Origin: JAGDZR01 sp049115695 | GTDB lineage: Bacteria; Bacteroidota; Bacteroidia; Cytophagales; Cyclobacteriaceae | Reading direction: 5' to 3' | Length of the DNA stretch: 64,000 nucleotides | NCBI GenBank assembly: GCA_049115695.1 | Contig: JAGDZR010000001.1 | Span: 62,001-126,000 of the forward strand | In this document: positions 35,091 through 43,895 of the stretch, one piece after another | Position numbering within the stretch: position 1 is the first letter of the stretch | How the letters are laid out: every line of letters begins with the position of its first letter | Program-made: the position numbers and the translations under genes | The notes under the pieces: model-generated | Told to the model about the DNA's origin: nothing | The model's database searches: none | What the model saw: the letters and a program-made list of their open reading frames with translations, nothing else

Positions 35091-37049
35091 TTAGATGTCT
35101 ACGTTGGCATATTTAGCATTTTTCTCAATGAACTCACGTCTCGGAGCTACTTCGTCTCCCATAAGCATAGAGAAAAGATGATCCGCCTCTGCTGCTGATT
35201 CGATAGTTACTCGTTTCAAGCTTCTGTGCGTTGGATCCATGGTAGTGGTCCAGAGTTGTTCTGGATTCATTTCTCCAAGACCTTTGTATCGTTGAACATT
35301 GACTGAATCTTCTTTGCCTTCACCTGCGATATCTTTTATAACTCTTTCCCTATCCTCTTCAGACCAGGCGTATCGTTCCGTTTTACCTTTTTTAATCAAG
35401 TAAAGTGGAGGAAGAGCGATGTACAAGTAGCCATTTTCGATTAAATCATGCATGTATCTGAAGAAGAATGTCAAAATCAGCGTACGAATATGGCTACCAT
35501 CAATATCCGCATCAGTCATGATGATGATCTTGTGATATCTCAGCTTTTGCATGTTCAGCGCTTTTTCATCGTCCTCGGTTCCAAAAGAGACGCCAAGTGC
35601 TGTGATCATGTTCTTTATTTCATCATTGTCGTAGATTTTATGCTCTTGTGCTTTTTCTACGTTCAATATTTTACCTCTTAAAGGCAGGATTGCCTGAAAT
35701 GCTCTGTCTCTGCCTTGTTTAGCCGAACCTCCAGCTGAATCACCCTCAACCAAATAGATTTCACATAGAGAAGGGTCTTTTTCTGAGCAGTCAGCTAGTT
35801 TGCCTGGTAATCCGGTTCCAGACAAAACATTCTTTCTCTGGACCATCTCGCGTGCTTTACGAGCAGCGTGTCTTGCCTGAGCAGCAAGCACCACCTTCGC
35901 AACGATTTGCTTGGCTTCTCTTGGGTTTTCCTCTAGAAATTCATTGAGCATATCGCTCACGCAAGAATCTACAGCACCACTGGCATCTGAATTTCCCAGT
36001 TTGGTTTTTGTCTGACCTTCGAATTGAGGTTCAGCCACTTTAACAGAAATAATGGCCGTAAGCCCCTCACGGAAATCATCTCCAGAAATTTCAACTTTTA
36101 CCTTATCGAGTAATCCGGATTTGTCTGCATAAGACTTCAATGTCCGAGTTAGTGCACGCCTGAAACCAGCAACGTGTGTTCCTCCTTCGATTGTATTAAT
36201 GTTGTTTACATAAGACACAACATGTTCGGAATAGGAGGTGTTGTAGGATAACGCAACCTGCACAGGAATGCCCCCCTTTTCACCATCCATGAAAACGGGC
36301 TCTGCCAATAAGTTTTCTCTTGACTCATCTAAATACTCGACGAATTCTTTTAGACCACCTTGTGAAAGAAATGTGTCAGTCAGGTCATTGCCTTCATCAT
36401 CCTGCTCTCTATGGTCAACAAGAACGATCTTGATGCCAGCATTCAGAAAAGATAGCTCACGACACCTTGTTGCAACTGTGTCATAGTTGTAAACAGTGTG
36501 CGTAAAAATTCCATCGTCAGGTTTGAAACGGACTATTGTGCCTGTAATATCTGTTTTACCTTGTTCGGATACAGGTGCCTTTGGGATGCCCTTGTTATAG
36601 GTTTGCTCATAGATCGTACCATTTCTATGAACAGTTGCTTTAAGTTCTGTAGATAGAGCATTCACACATGAAACCCCGACACCATGAAGTCCTCCTGATA
36701 CTTTGTAAGTGTCCTTGTCGAACTTACCACCAGCATGCAGCACGGTCATGACAACCTCAAGTGCAGATTTTTTCTCCTTCTCGTGCATGTCAGTTGGAAT
36801 CCCCCGGCCATTATCTGTTACGGTAATGGAGTTGTCCGTATTGATCTCTACTGTGATCTGGTCGCAATGCCCAGCTAGCGCTTCATCAATTGAGTTGTCA
36901 ACAACCTCCCAGACCAGGTGATGTAATCCTTTGACACCTACATCTCCAATATACATTGCGGGTCGCTTTCGCACCGCCTCAAGTCCTTCGAGTACCTGGA
37001 TATTACTGGCTGAATAATTACCAGTTTGTTGCGCTTTTTCCTCTGCCAT
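35091..37049 (-). CDS. gyrB: DNA gyrase subunit B
   Basis: 652 residues. The N-terminal GHKL ATPase has RPAMYIGDVG, EVVDNSIDEALAGH and GLHGVGVSCVNALS; a transducer domain follows, then a TOPRIM domain with LVEGDSAGGSAKQGRDR and MTDADIDGSHIRTL. The tail ends with the gyrase/ParE pattern RYKGLGEMNPEQLW. It supplies ATP hydrolysis for negative supercoiling with GyrA. The length fits GyrB without the insertion seen in proteobacteria. Confidence 0.97.
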   Translation of the reverse strand: MAEEKAQQTGNYSASNIQVLEGLEAVRKRPAMYIGDVGVKGLHHLVWEVVDNSIDEALAGHCDQITVEINTDNSITVTDNGRGIPTDMHEKEKKSALEVVMTVLHAGGKFDKDTYKVSGGLHGVGVSCVNALSTELKATVHRNGTIYEQTYNKGIPKAPVSEQGKTDITGTIVRFKPDDGIFTHTVYNYDTVATRCRELSFLNAGIKIVLVDHREQDDEGNDLTDTFLSQGGLKEFVEYLDESRENLLAEPVFMDGEKGGIPVQVALSYNTSYSEHVVSYVNNINTIEGGTHVAGFRRALTRTLKSYADKSGLLDKVKVEISGDDFREGLTAIISVKVAEPQFEGQTKTKLGNSDASGAVDSCVSDMLNEFLEENPREAKQIVAKVVLAAQARHAARKAREMVQRKNVLSGTGLPGKLADCSEKDPSLCEIYLVEGDSAGGSAKQGRDRAFQAILPLRGKILNVEKAQEHKIYDNDEIKNMITALGVSFGTEDDEKALNMQKLRYHKIIIMTDADIDGSHIRTLILTFFFRYMHDLIENGYLYIALPPLYLIKKGKTERYAWSEEDRERVIKDIAGEGKEDSVNVQRYKGLGEMNPEQLWTTTMDPTHRSLKRVTIESAAEADHLFSMLMGDEVAPRREFIEKNAKYANVDI

Positions 37050-37068
37050 ATTCGTTATTCAAATCGGG

Positions 37069-37076
37069 CAAAAATA
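37069..37076 (-). promoter_or_regulatory. Candidate -7 element for gyrB
   Basis: TATTTTTG on the minus strand (TAnnTTTG) ends 19 bases before the gyrB ATG, predicting a leader of about 13 bases. No convincing -33 element is present. Confidence 0.35.
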
Positions 37077-37130
37077 ACTAAAAAGATTGGAGTATCTATT
37101 GGAATATCAGGAAACGAACTTTATGTTTAC

Positions 37131-37146
37131 AACTAAATATTTAGTT
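37131..37146. other. 16-bp perfect palindrome before the LRR gene
   Basis: AACTAAATATTTAGTT is a perfect palindrome ending one base before the ATG at 37148, in the short divergent region shared with gyrB. It could be an operator or, as RNA, a weak hairpin covering the start codon. It is AT-rich, so chance remains possible. Confidence 0.35.
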
Positions 37147-37147
37147 A

Positions 37148-38518
37148 ATGAAATTGTGGATAATCATCTCGCTCACGACAATGCTCCAATTGAGCGCATA
37201 TGGTCAAGGGAATGAAACAAATCAAAGGTCTGAAAAAGCTTCTGAAGCTGAAAAGGAGCGTATAGAGGCACTAAGAACAGAGCAACGATTGAAGTTTGAG
37301 GCTTTGATGGCTCAGCGTAGAATGAATGATAGCACAGATGCGGCGAATCGCTTAAGTGGCTATTACAATAATCGAAGACCGGACACATTGTTGACTATTG
37401 ATTTACACAACTGTAAATTGAATGAGCTGCCAGGTTTTGTATTGGAAGTAACAGCATTGACTAAGTTGGACATTAGTGGCAATAGCATTGAAAAACTTCC
37501 CAGGAAATTAAAGCGACTGGATAGCTTAAAGGAGATTAGGTGGATGGGGAATAATTTGGAATCATTAAAGATCCCTAAGCTCAAGCACTTAAGTCGTATT
37601 AAATTGAGAGATAACAGTTTGAGCGCGGTTAAAAGGCTTAAGAAACTACCAGCTGTAAAAGAAATTGATCTTTCTAAAAATCAGATTACTGGCATACCTA
37701 TTAAAAGCCTGCATAAGTCGACCAGATTGCATACTCTGTTACTAGGTGAAAATCCACTAACAATAGGAGAAGGGGATTACCACAAACTAAAAAGTCTTAA
37801 AGTCTTAAAATTGAACAAATGCGGTCTGAGTAGTTTACATACAGACTTTACTCAACTGTCAGGGTTAAATGAATTGCAACTTCAGGAAAACCAACTTTCG
37901 ACCCTACCGGAAGGATTTTCAAAGATGAAGGCTCTCACCAAATTATCATTTTATAAAAACGAATTGACTGAATTACCTGATGATTTGTTTTTGATTCCAA
38001 ATCTTCAAGTGATCGATTTGTATTTTAATAAGTTAGAAAAACTGCCAGCTACGGTTGGTGAGGCCAAAAAGCTTGGGATACTTTATCTGGCCAACAATTT
38101 GATCTACGATTTGCACGAAAATATTGGAGCGCTGACTGATCTCGAAGAACTTTATCTTCATCACAATAGGCTGAGCTACTTGCCCAGCTCTTTGGAGAAA
38201 CTGACTAAGATTAGGGTGCTCAGGGTTAATCATAACAGGTTGACCGAATTCCCTGTGGCTATCATGAATTTTAGTAACCTAACAGATTTGGATCTGAACA
38301 ATAATGACATAATGGTACTCCCTGCGTCTATCGGTGAGCTTTCTAACTTGCGGTTGTTTACATTTAGCAATAATCCGATGAATTTTAATTCCCCGGAGAA
38401 CCAGCCATTTTTGGCGGAAGTACATAAAATGATTCAGCGGGGAGTGATCTGCAAGCCAGCAATCAAGACCGAATATGTCAATGAAGACGGAGAATCGTTA
38501 GAATCAGGATTGGAATAA
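37148..38518 (+). CDS. Secreted leucine-rich-repeat protein
   Basis: 456 residues. A signal peptide (MKLWIIISLTTMLQLSAYGQ) is followed by a charged helical segment (KASEAEKERIEALRTEQRLKFEALMAQRR, about 28-58). About a dozen LRRs of roughly 23 residues follow (about 80-420), such as LTKLDISGNSIEKLP, LQVIDLYFNKLEKLP and LEELYLHHNRLSYLP. The C-terminus is a short acidic tail. The repeats make a curved binding surface, so protein binding in the envelope or outside is expected; partner and role are unknown. No T9SS domain is visible. Confidence 0.88.
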   Translation: MKLWIIISLTTMLQLSAYGQGNETNQRSEKASEAEKERIEALRTEQRLKFEALMAQRRMNDSTDAANRLSGYYNNRRPDTLLTIDLHNCKLNELPGFVLEVTALTKLDISGNSIEKLPRKLKRLDSLKEIRWMGNNLESLKIPKLKHLSRIKLRDNSLSAVKRLKKLPAVKEIDLSKNQITGIPIKSLHKSTRLHTLLLGENPLTIGEGDYHKLKSLKVLKLNKCGLSSLHTDFTQLSGLNELQLQENQLSTLPEGFSKMKALTKLSFYKNELTELPDDLFLIPNLQVIDLYFNKLEKLPATVGEAKKLGILYLANNLIYDLHENIGALTDLEELYLHHNRLSYLPSSLEKLTKIRVLRVNHNRLTEFPVAIMNFSNLTDLDLNNNDIMVLPASIGELSNLRLFTFSNNPMNFNSPENQPFLAEVHKMIQRGVICKPAIKTEYVNEDGESLESGLE

Positions 38519-38523
38519 TCATT

Positions 38524-38892
38524 TCAATAATTCCCAATACCAAGCATCACCAGTGTGCAGGCATTGATGGTTTCAATACCCTCAGATTCCGCTTTTTCAG
38601 CTAATCGTTGATTTTCAGCTCCCGGGTTAAATATTATCCTCTTAGGTTTTAGCGAAATTATATAGTCTTCCCATTCTGATTGTCTATGTTCATTCATGTA
38701 GACAGTTATGGTATCTACTTCTTGAATTGAAGGTTGTTCCCTCAAGTTTATCATTTCTTCGCCCAGCACATCTCCACTTTTGATGCTAAGAGGAACAAAT
38801 GGATGACCGGCATTTTTAAGTCTCATGGCGGCCTGAAAGGCATATCTGTCCGGGCGATTTGAGGCGCCTAAAATGATTGTTTTTTTACTCAT
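38524..38892 (-). CDS. CoA-binding domain protein (YccU-like)
   Basis: 122 residues from ATG 38892 (MSKKTIILGASNRPDRYAF). A single Rossmann-like CoA_binding domain with a nucleotide-type loop (LGASNRPDRY), PVYP-like FVPLSIKSGDVLGEE, VDTITVYMNE, and the conserved FNPGAEN and NACTLVML motifs. Members bind CoA but their function is not established. It starts one base after the MORN protein gene stops, so the pair is co-transcribed. Confidence 0.88.
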   Translation of the reverse strand: MSKKTIILGASNRPDRYAFQAAMRLKNAGHPFVPLSIKSGDVLGEEMINLREQPSIQEVDTITVYMNEHRQSEWEDYIISLKPKRIIFNPGAENQRLAEKAESEGIETINACTLVMLGIGNY

Positions 38893-38893
38893 G

Positions 38894-40747
38894 CTAGTTA
38901 TCAAATCTGCCTTTCTTCTTTTTTAGCTTTTGACTGGCAAATCCAATATTCAAACCGAAAACAAAAGGCATATAGAAACTGTTTTGATTGATTCCAGCAA
39001 AATAACCGTCCAGTTCTTCAGAAGGTTCATATTTCTTTTCAATATTTCGATAACCAAAATCTACACCGATGTAACTATCCAAAACAAACCCACTGCTGCC
39101 AGCATCTTCCATCCATTTCCACCCCAGAAAGACGCCATAGGCAATGACTCTTTCGATATTTTGAATCTTGATATCCTCAAAGGGTAATACGGTTTGATCC
39201 TTTCCGTTGATTTGATGACTGAGCCATTCGAACGTCATTGCATGACCAAAATAGGGCATTCCAAAGCTATGATCACGTCCGTATAGCTTTTGCCTAAATT
39301 TAAGCCGATGACCTCTCAGGTAGGGTGTGTACAAGTCAATATCCTGATTGGCCTGAAAGAATGGGTCTCTGATATAATAGTATTGAATTTCATGACCAAG
39401 TCTTTCCTGGTAATACAATTCAACATTAATCGGAAGTTCACCTAATCCAAACCAAAAAGGACTAGTGGTTGTGGTGATGCCCTGATATTCATTGATTCGT
39501 TCATCAAAAAAGCGATTACTTCTATTTTTGAACATATAGGCCGGAATAGCTGAATTTTGACCGTCCTTTAATCGATCGGGTTGATCGTTTAAGCGAAATA
39601 CGGGCTTTTCTTCTTCATAAATTGGCCGATAGGTCCCTTCAATTTTGCCTTTTCTATCATACAGTGTCCATTCTCCAATACGTTTATTGTTTTCCAGTAT
39701 GCCGCTCATTTTGACATTTCCGTTTTTGTAGAAACCCTTATACTGTCCTATTCCTCCAGTGAATTCTGCCTCTCCATCTTGTTCGCCATCTTCTGAAAAG
39801 TATTTCCATTTCCCCTCTTTCTGTCCATTTGATAGCTGACCTTTCGCATAGATTTTACCACTTGGATAGTACTCTGTAGAGTTTCCAAGCCCATTTTTGT
39901 AAGTGCTTTCTTGTTTTAATCCACCACTGCTAAAAAACAGTTGCCAGGGTCCGTCTCTTTTATCATTCTCCAGATTTCCCTGAGCACTAATGTTTCCGTT
40001 AGGATGATAATACTTCCAGTCGCCACGCTGCTTGCCTTTTGTGTATAGGCCTTCAGATGATTTTGCTCCATTTTCATGATAAAATACCCACTTACCATCA
40101 CGCTGACCTGCTAAATATGAACCTTCAGCCTGCAGTGATCCATTTTCGTAGTAATAGCGCCAAACACCCTCACTTTTTTCATTGACATTATTACCTTCCA
40201 TTTTGACTTTTCCTGATGGGAAATACTCGGTGTATTGACCTTTTCCAGCCTCATGAAAGGATTGTGCCTTTACGGAGTTGTCCTCAAAGTAATAGTTCCA
40301 GATTCCAAATTTTTCGTTTTGCTTGTAGTTGCCGGAATTTTTGATTGCTCCTCCCTCAAAATAGTTGGTCCATGGTCCTTCTTTTATACCATCTAAGAGT
40401 GTTCCTTCGGATTTAATATGACCATTTTCGAAATTGAAAGTCCAGACACCCGATTGCTTTCCATTTTTTAAATTTCCTTCAGCTTTGATGTTTCCGTTTT
40501 CATAGAAGTACGTCCATGTACTATCGGGGGTGTTCGAATGATAATAACCCTGAGCCATGGGGCGACCAGTTTGATAATACGATTGGTAAAGTCCATCAAG
40601 TGTATTGTCTTCAGGATTGATTGAAATGACCTCTTTTAACTGAGTTTTTGCAGAATCATAAAAGGTGCTATGCTCAATAGATTGCGATCTGAGCGTAAGG
40701 CTGATCATAACCGCGAAAATTGAACATATGATTCTAGTAGCAACCAT
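38894..40747 (-). CDS. MORN-repeat protein with C-terminal outer-membrane barrel-like domain
   Basis: 617 residues with a signal peptide (ATRIICSIFAVMISLTLRSQ). Residues of about 50-375 hold about 14 MORN_2-type repeats of 22-23 residues with the pattern (Y/F)(Y/F)ENG-(I/V/L)K-EG, such as FYENGNIKAEG and YYENGSLQAEG. The last 240 residues differ completely: they alternate in polarity as beta-barrel strands do (YGVFLGWKWM, VLDSYIGVDFGYR, MPFVFGLNIGFA) and contain WFGLGELPINVELYY. I read this as periplasmic or surface repeats attached to a small outer-membrane barrel; the fusion is inferred. Databases may call the repeats a YwqK-type antitoxin, but no toxin is nearby. Confidence 0.8.
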   Translation of the reverse strand: MVATRIICSIFAVMISLTLRSQSIEHSTFYDSAKTQLKEVISINPEDNTLDGLYQSYYQTGRPMAQGYYHSNTPDSTWTYFYENGNIKAEGNLKNGKQSGVWTFNFENGHIKSEGTLLDGIKEGPWTNYFEGGAIKNSGNYKQNEKFGIWNYYFEDNSVKAQSFHEAGKGQYTEYFPSGKVKMEGNNVNEKSEGVWRYYYENGSLQAEGSYLAGQRDGKWVFYHENGAKSSEGLYTKGKQRGDWKYYHPNGNISAQGNLENDKRDGPWQLFFSSGGLKQESTYKNGLGNSTEYYPSGKIYAKGQLSNGQKEGKWKYFSEDGEQDGEAEFTGGIGQYKGFYKNGNVKMSGILENNKRIGEWTLYDRKGKIEGTYRPIYEEEKPVFRLNDQPDRLKDGQNSAIPAYMFKNRSNRFFDERINEYQGITTTTSPFWFGLGELPINVELYYQERLGHEIQYYYIRDPFFQANQDIDLYTPYLRGHRLKFRQKLYGRDHSFGMPYFGHAMTFEWLSHQINGKDQTVLPFEDIKIQNIERVIAYGVFLGWKWMEDAGSSGFVLDSYIGVDFGYRNIEKKYEPSEELDGYFAGINQNSFYMPFVFGLNIGFASQKLKKKKGRFDN

Positions 40748-40863
40748 TGGGTGAATTTAATGCTAGTAACTCATTATTTACATGAAATTAGGTAATTCCG
40801 ACCGCAAGAATTGTTGCGTCAGGCCAATAGATATCTGGAGAAAAACACATTGAACATTCGTTA

Positions 40864-40892
40864 TTGAGAAGTAGATAATTGTGCTAAATTTG
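40864..40892 (+). promoter_or_regulatory. gcdH promoter
   Basis: TTG at 40864-40866 and TAAATTTG at 40885-40892 match the Bacteroidota -33/-7 pattern with an 18-base spacer. Transcription would start near 40899, giving a leader of about 33 bases. Confidence 0.5.
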
Positions 40893-40899
40893 AGCACAA
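40879..40899. promoter_or_regulatory. Palindromic operator-like site over the gcdH -7 element
   Basis: TTGTGCT (40879-40885) and AGCACAA (40893-40899) are perfect inverted arms around AAATTTG. In this odd-length palindrome only one inner pair (40886/40892) fails. It covers the -7 element and the predicted transcription start, so a bound protein would block initiation. The regulator is not identifiable here. Confidence 0.5.
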
Positions 40900-40931
40900 C
40901 AACAGAACACAACTTTTAAAATTAGCCCCAA

Positions 40932-42155
40932 ATGTCTACAGACGTTTTATCCGAAAATGGACAAGCGCAGAAGCGCAATTTTGTCGATCAATTTGAATCT
41001 CCAGATTTTTATGAATTAGATGATTTGCTTTCTGACGAGCATAAGATGGTCAGAGGTGCTGTTAGAGATTTTGTGAAAAAAGAGATTACCCCTTACATCG
41101 AGGATTGGGCTGAGCAAAATCATTTCCCATCAGAAATGGTTAAAAAGTTTGGAGAAATCGGAGCGTTTGGACCGACCATTCCAGAGCAATATGGAGGAGG
41201 AGGTATGGACTATATCTCATATGGTTTGATCATGCAGGAAATTGAAAGAGGTGATTCTGGGATGCGATCTACAGCCTCAGTTCAAGGCTCTTTGGTGATG
41301 TTTCCTATTTATGCTTTTGGTTCTGAAGAACAAAAACAGAAGTATCTTCCTAAGTTGGCGAGTGGCGAAATGTTGGGGTGTTTCGGGTTGACTGAACCTA
41401 ATCATGGATCCAATCCTTCAGGAATGGAAACACATTTTGAAGATAAGGGGGATCATTATCTTCTGAATGGTGCAAAAATGTGGATCTCTAATGCACCCCA
41501 AGCTGATATAGCAGTTGTCTGGGCAAAAAACGAAGAAGGTAGAATTCATGGAATGATCTTAGAACGAGGCATGGAGGGGTTTACCACACCGGAAACCCAT
41601 GGGAAATGGTCGTTAAGAGCTTCGTGTACAGGCGAGCTGGTATTCAGTGATGTAATGGTGCCAAAAGAAAACTTGTTGCCAGGTAAGAGTGGTTTAGGCG
41701 CACCAATGAAATGTCTGGATAGTGCAAGGTTTGGAATTGCCTGGGGAGCAATCGGGGCGGCAATGGATTGCTATGAATCTGCCAGGAGATATTCACTGGA
41801 AAGACATCAGTTTGGAAAACCGATAGGTTCATTTCAACTAGTACAGAAAAAGTTGTCTGAAATGCTCACTGAAATAACGAAGGCTCAGTTGCTTAACTGG
41901 AAACTTGGTAAAATGATGAGTGAAGGAAAAGCAACTACTCCTCAAATATCAATGGCTAAGCGTAATAGCGTTGAGGTTGCACTGAACATTGCCAGAGAAG
42001 CAAGGCAGATTCATGGAGGAATGGGCATTACCGGAGAGTATCCTATGATGAGACACATGATGAATTTGGAATCTGTGGTTACATATGAAGGGACACATGA
42101 CATTCACCTGCTCATATTGGGAATGGACATTACAGGGATACCAGCTTTCAAGTAG
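40932..42155 (+). CDS. Glutaryl-CoA dehydrogenase-like acyl-CoA dehydrogenase
   Basis: 407 residues, full acyl-CoA dehydrogenase fold. Features of the glutaryl-CoA branch: MRSTASVQGSLVMFPI, GCFGLTEPNHGSNP, KWSLRASCTGELVF, and the catalytic Glu386 in TYEGTHDIHLLILG. The enzyme oxidises and decarboxylates glutaryl-CoA to crotonyl-CoA in lysine and tryptophan catabolism, passing electrons through FAD to ETF. It is a single-gene unit with its own promoter and palindromic site. Isovaleryl- or other short-chain dehydrogenases are the alternative but fit the C-terminal motif less well. Confidence 0.88.
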   Translation: MSTDVLSENGQAQKRNFVDQFESPDFYELDDLLSDEHKMVRGAVRDFVKKEITPYIEDWAEQNHFPSEMVKKFGEIGAFGPTIPEQYGGGGMDYISYGLIMQEIERGDSGMRSTASVQGSLVMFPIYAFGSEEQKQKYLPKLASGEMLGCFGLTEPNHGSNPSGMETHFEDKGDHYLLNGAKMWISNAPQADIAVVWAKNEEGRIHGMILERGMEGFTTPETHGKWSLRASCTGELVFSDVMVPKENLLPGKSGLGAPMKCLDSARFGIAWGAIGAAMDCYESARRYSLERHQFGKPIGSFQLVQKKLSEMLTEITKAQLLNWKLGKMMSEGKATTPQISMAKRNSVEVALNIAREARQIHGGMGITGEYPMMRHMMNLESVVTYEGTHDIHLLILGMDITGIPAFK

Positions 42156-42172
42156 GATCGACTTTCGCGACC

Positions 42173-43000
42173 TTATTTAAGGTCTCGCTTTACCAAAATG
42201 TAATAGATCGCTGTTAAGTAGATAATGAGCCATCCTGTGGATATGGCAATTGCTGATAGAGGAACATAGTCGATGATTTCCCTGAAAATGTACCTGGGAA
42301 AAGGAACGGAAATTAGATCATTTAGTGATCCAATTGGAAAAAAGGCAGGTAGGTGTGGCCAGATGCCATCAGCAAGTTTCGGATGATTCTCCAGCACCAA
42401 TCCCAAAATCGGTTCGAACATCAAGGTGTACAGTGCCAAAGCAATGATCACAAATCCGGATTTTTTGATGATAAGTGAAATCAGGAATGCCAACACGCAA
42501 AATACAAATATGTCATAAAAGTAGGCCCCAAAGAATTCAAGCTCTGCGAATATGTACTTGACCTCCCAAATGTGAGAATATATGCTGCCATTGACCAAGC
42601 CAACTGTGAATAGAAAGAGCGTGCTGATAGTGGCAAGAAAAAAGATCAACGCCAATTTGCTCATTAGGAATTCCTTCTTACTGATCCCATCAATGATGTT
42701 TTGACGCATGGTGTTATAGGTAATATCATTATTTACTGATATTACCACTACAAAAGCCAATAGAACCTTTAAAAAGGAACCCAGATATGTAGTGTTTTGC
42801 CAGATGTCCGGAAAGTCATAAATCGGAATAATTGTTGGGTCTAGTCCATCGAAATCAGCCCCTTGTCTCTTCAGCCATTCCAAAAAGAAAATCCCAAAAG
42901 AGGCGATGACTAGCAGCGCCAATAGATACATACCCAGGAGAACCCAGAATACTTTGTAATTACGCAGTTTAAGCCATTCAAGGCGAAATGCTCTAATCAT
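42173..43000 (-). CDS. ABC-2 type transporter permease
   Basis: 275 residues with about six membrane helices. The N-terminus MIRAFRLEWLKLRNYKVFWVLL is typical of ABC-2 permeases, and a large loop follows the first helix (about 35-65). It has the shape of simple export or membrane-homeostasis transporters. It overlaps the ATPase gene by 8 bases and is the last gene of the sigma-factor operon that begins at 45812. The exported substrate is unknown. Confidence 0.88.
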   Translation of the reverse strand: MIRAFRLEWLKLRNYKVFWVLLGMYLLALLVIASFGIFFLEWLKRQGADFDGLDPTIIPIYDFPDIWQNTTYLGSFLKVLLAFVVVISVNNDITYNTMRQNIIDGISKKEFLMSKLALIFFLATISTLFLFTVGLVNGSIYSHIWEVKYIFAELEFFGAYFYDIFVFCVLAFLISLIIKKSGFVIIALALYTLMFEPILGLVLENHPKLADGIWPHLPAFFPIGSLNDLISVPFPRYIFREIIDYVPLSAIAISTGWLIIYLTAIYYILVKRDLK

Positions 43001-43895
43001 TTTCTTTGAGTATTTTAAGGAATTCTTGCTCTAGAGAGTTGGTAAGTGTGATTAGCCTTGTGAGCGATACACCTTTATCGAAGCAGAATTTGTTAACGTC
43101 TTCGGAAGTGGTGTTCTCAGTTATGTCGATGAACAGACTTCCATTTTCTTTACGAGCTGATGTAAACCAGTCGGCTGTTGAAACGATTTGTTCCAGATTA
43201 TCAAGGTTTTTTGCTGAGATTTCTATTGTGCTAATTTCTCCTGTCGTGTCGGAAACAGGTCCTTGATGTAGTTTTACCCCTTTACGTAAGACACAGAAAT
43301 GGGTGCATACTTTCTGGACTTCATCCAATAAGTGACTTGCCAAAATGATCGTTTTGCCTTGTTGAGAAATGTCCTTGATCAGCGCTCTCACCTCCGCAAT
43401 TCCCTCAGGGTCTAATCCATTCGTCGGTTCATCCAAGATTAAAACCGGAGGATCGCCCAGTAGTGCAGCAGCTATCGATAGTCGCTGTTTCATTCCTAAG
43501 CTGAAGGTTTTAAAGTTGTCATCCTTTCTTTCAATGAGATTGACTTGCTCAAGGACTGCTTCAATTCTGGATGATGGACATTGCTTGATGTGAGCTGCAA
43601 TTTTGAGATTCTGAACAGCGGACAAGTAGGGGTAGAAGCAAGGAGTTTCAAGTATTGATCCAATCCTCTTTCTAGCCTCAACATTCGGAAGCCCCCCAAA
43701 CCAATTGAATGTACCTGATGTGGGAGCTACTACATCCAATATCATTCCTAACGTCGTTGTTTTACCACTTCCATTTGGTCCTAGCAATCCGAAAACTTCA
43801 CCTGGCTTGATTTCAAGAGAGAGGTCGCTAACTGCTTGTATTTTTCCAAACCTCTTGGACAGGTTGTCAATGTTCAATACTGTTTCTAATCCCAT
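42993..43895 (-). CDS. ABC transporter ATP-binding protein
   Basis: 300 residues. Walker A is GPNGSGKTT (residues about 39-47), the signature is FSLGMKQRLSIAAAL, Walker B is VLILDEPTNGLDP, and the switch His is in ILASHLLDEVQK. A C-terminal region of about 80 residues with ISTIEISAKNLDNLEQIV is of the type found in CcmA/NatA-like ABC-2 partners. It energises the neighbouring permease. Its start overlaps the DUF4252 gene upstream by 10 bases, which ties this transporter to the ECF sigma operon. Confidence 0.94.
   Translation of the reverse strand: MGLETVLNIDNLSKRFGKIQAVSDLSLEIKPGEVFGLLGPNGSGKTTTLGMILDVVAPTSGTFNWFGGLPNVEARKRIGSILETPCFYPYLSAVQNLKIAAHIKQCPSSRIEAVLEQVNLIERKDDNFKTFSLGMKQRLSIAAALLGDPPVLILDEPTNGLDPEGIAEVRALIKDISQQGKTIILASHLLDEVQKVCTHFCVLRKGVKLHQGPVSDTTGEISTIEISAKNLDNLEQIVSTADWFTSARKENGSLFIDITENTTSEDVNKFCFDKGVSLTRLITLTNSLEQEFLKILKEND

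Noticed and set aside
38894..40747. MORN repeat protein called as a toxin-antitoxin component.
   Set aside because: It has a signal peptide and a barrel-like C-terminus and there is no toxin-like small gene beside it.
42169..42184. 16-bp palindrome GACCTTATTTAAGGTC between gcdH and the ABC permease, considered as a terminator.
   Set aside because: No T-run follows on either strand and it covers the permease stop codon, so termination cannot be supported.
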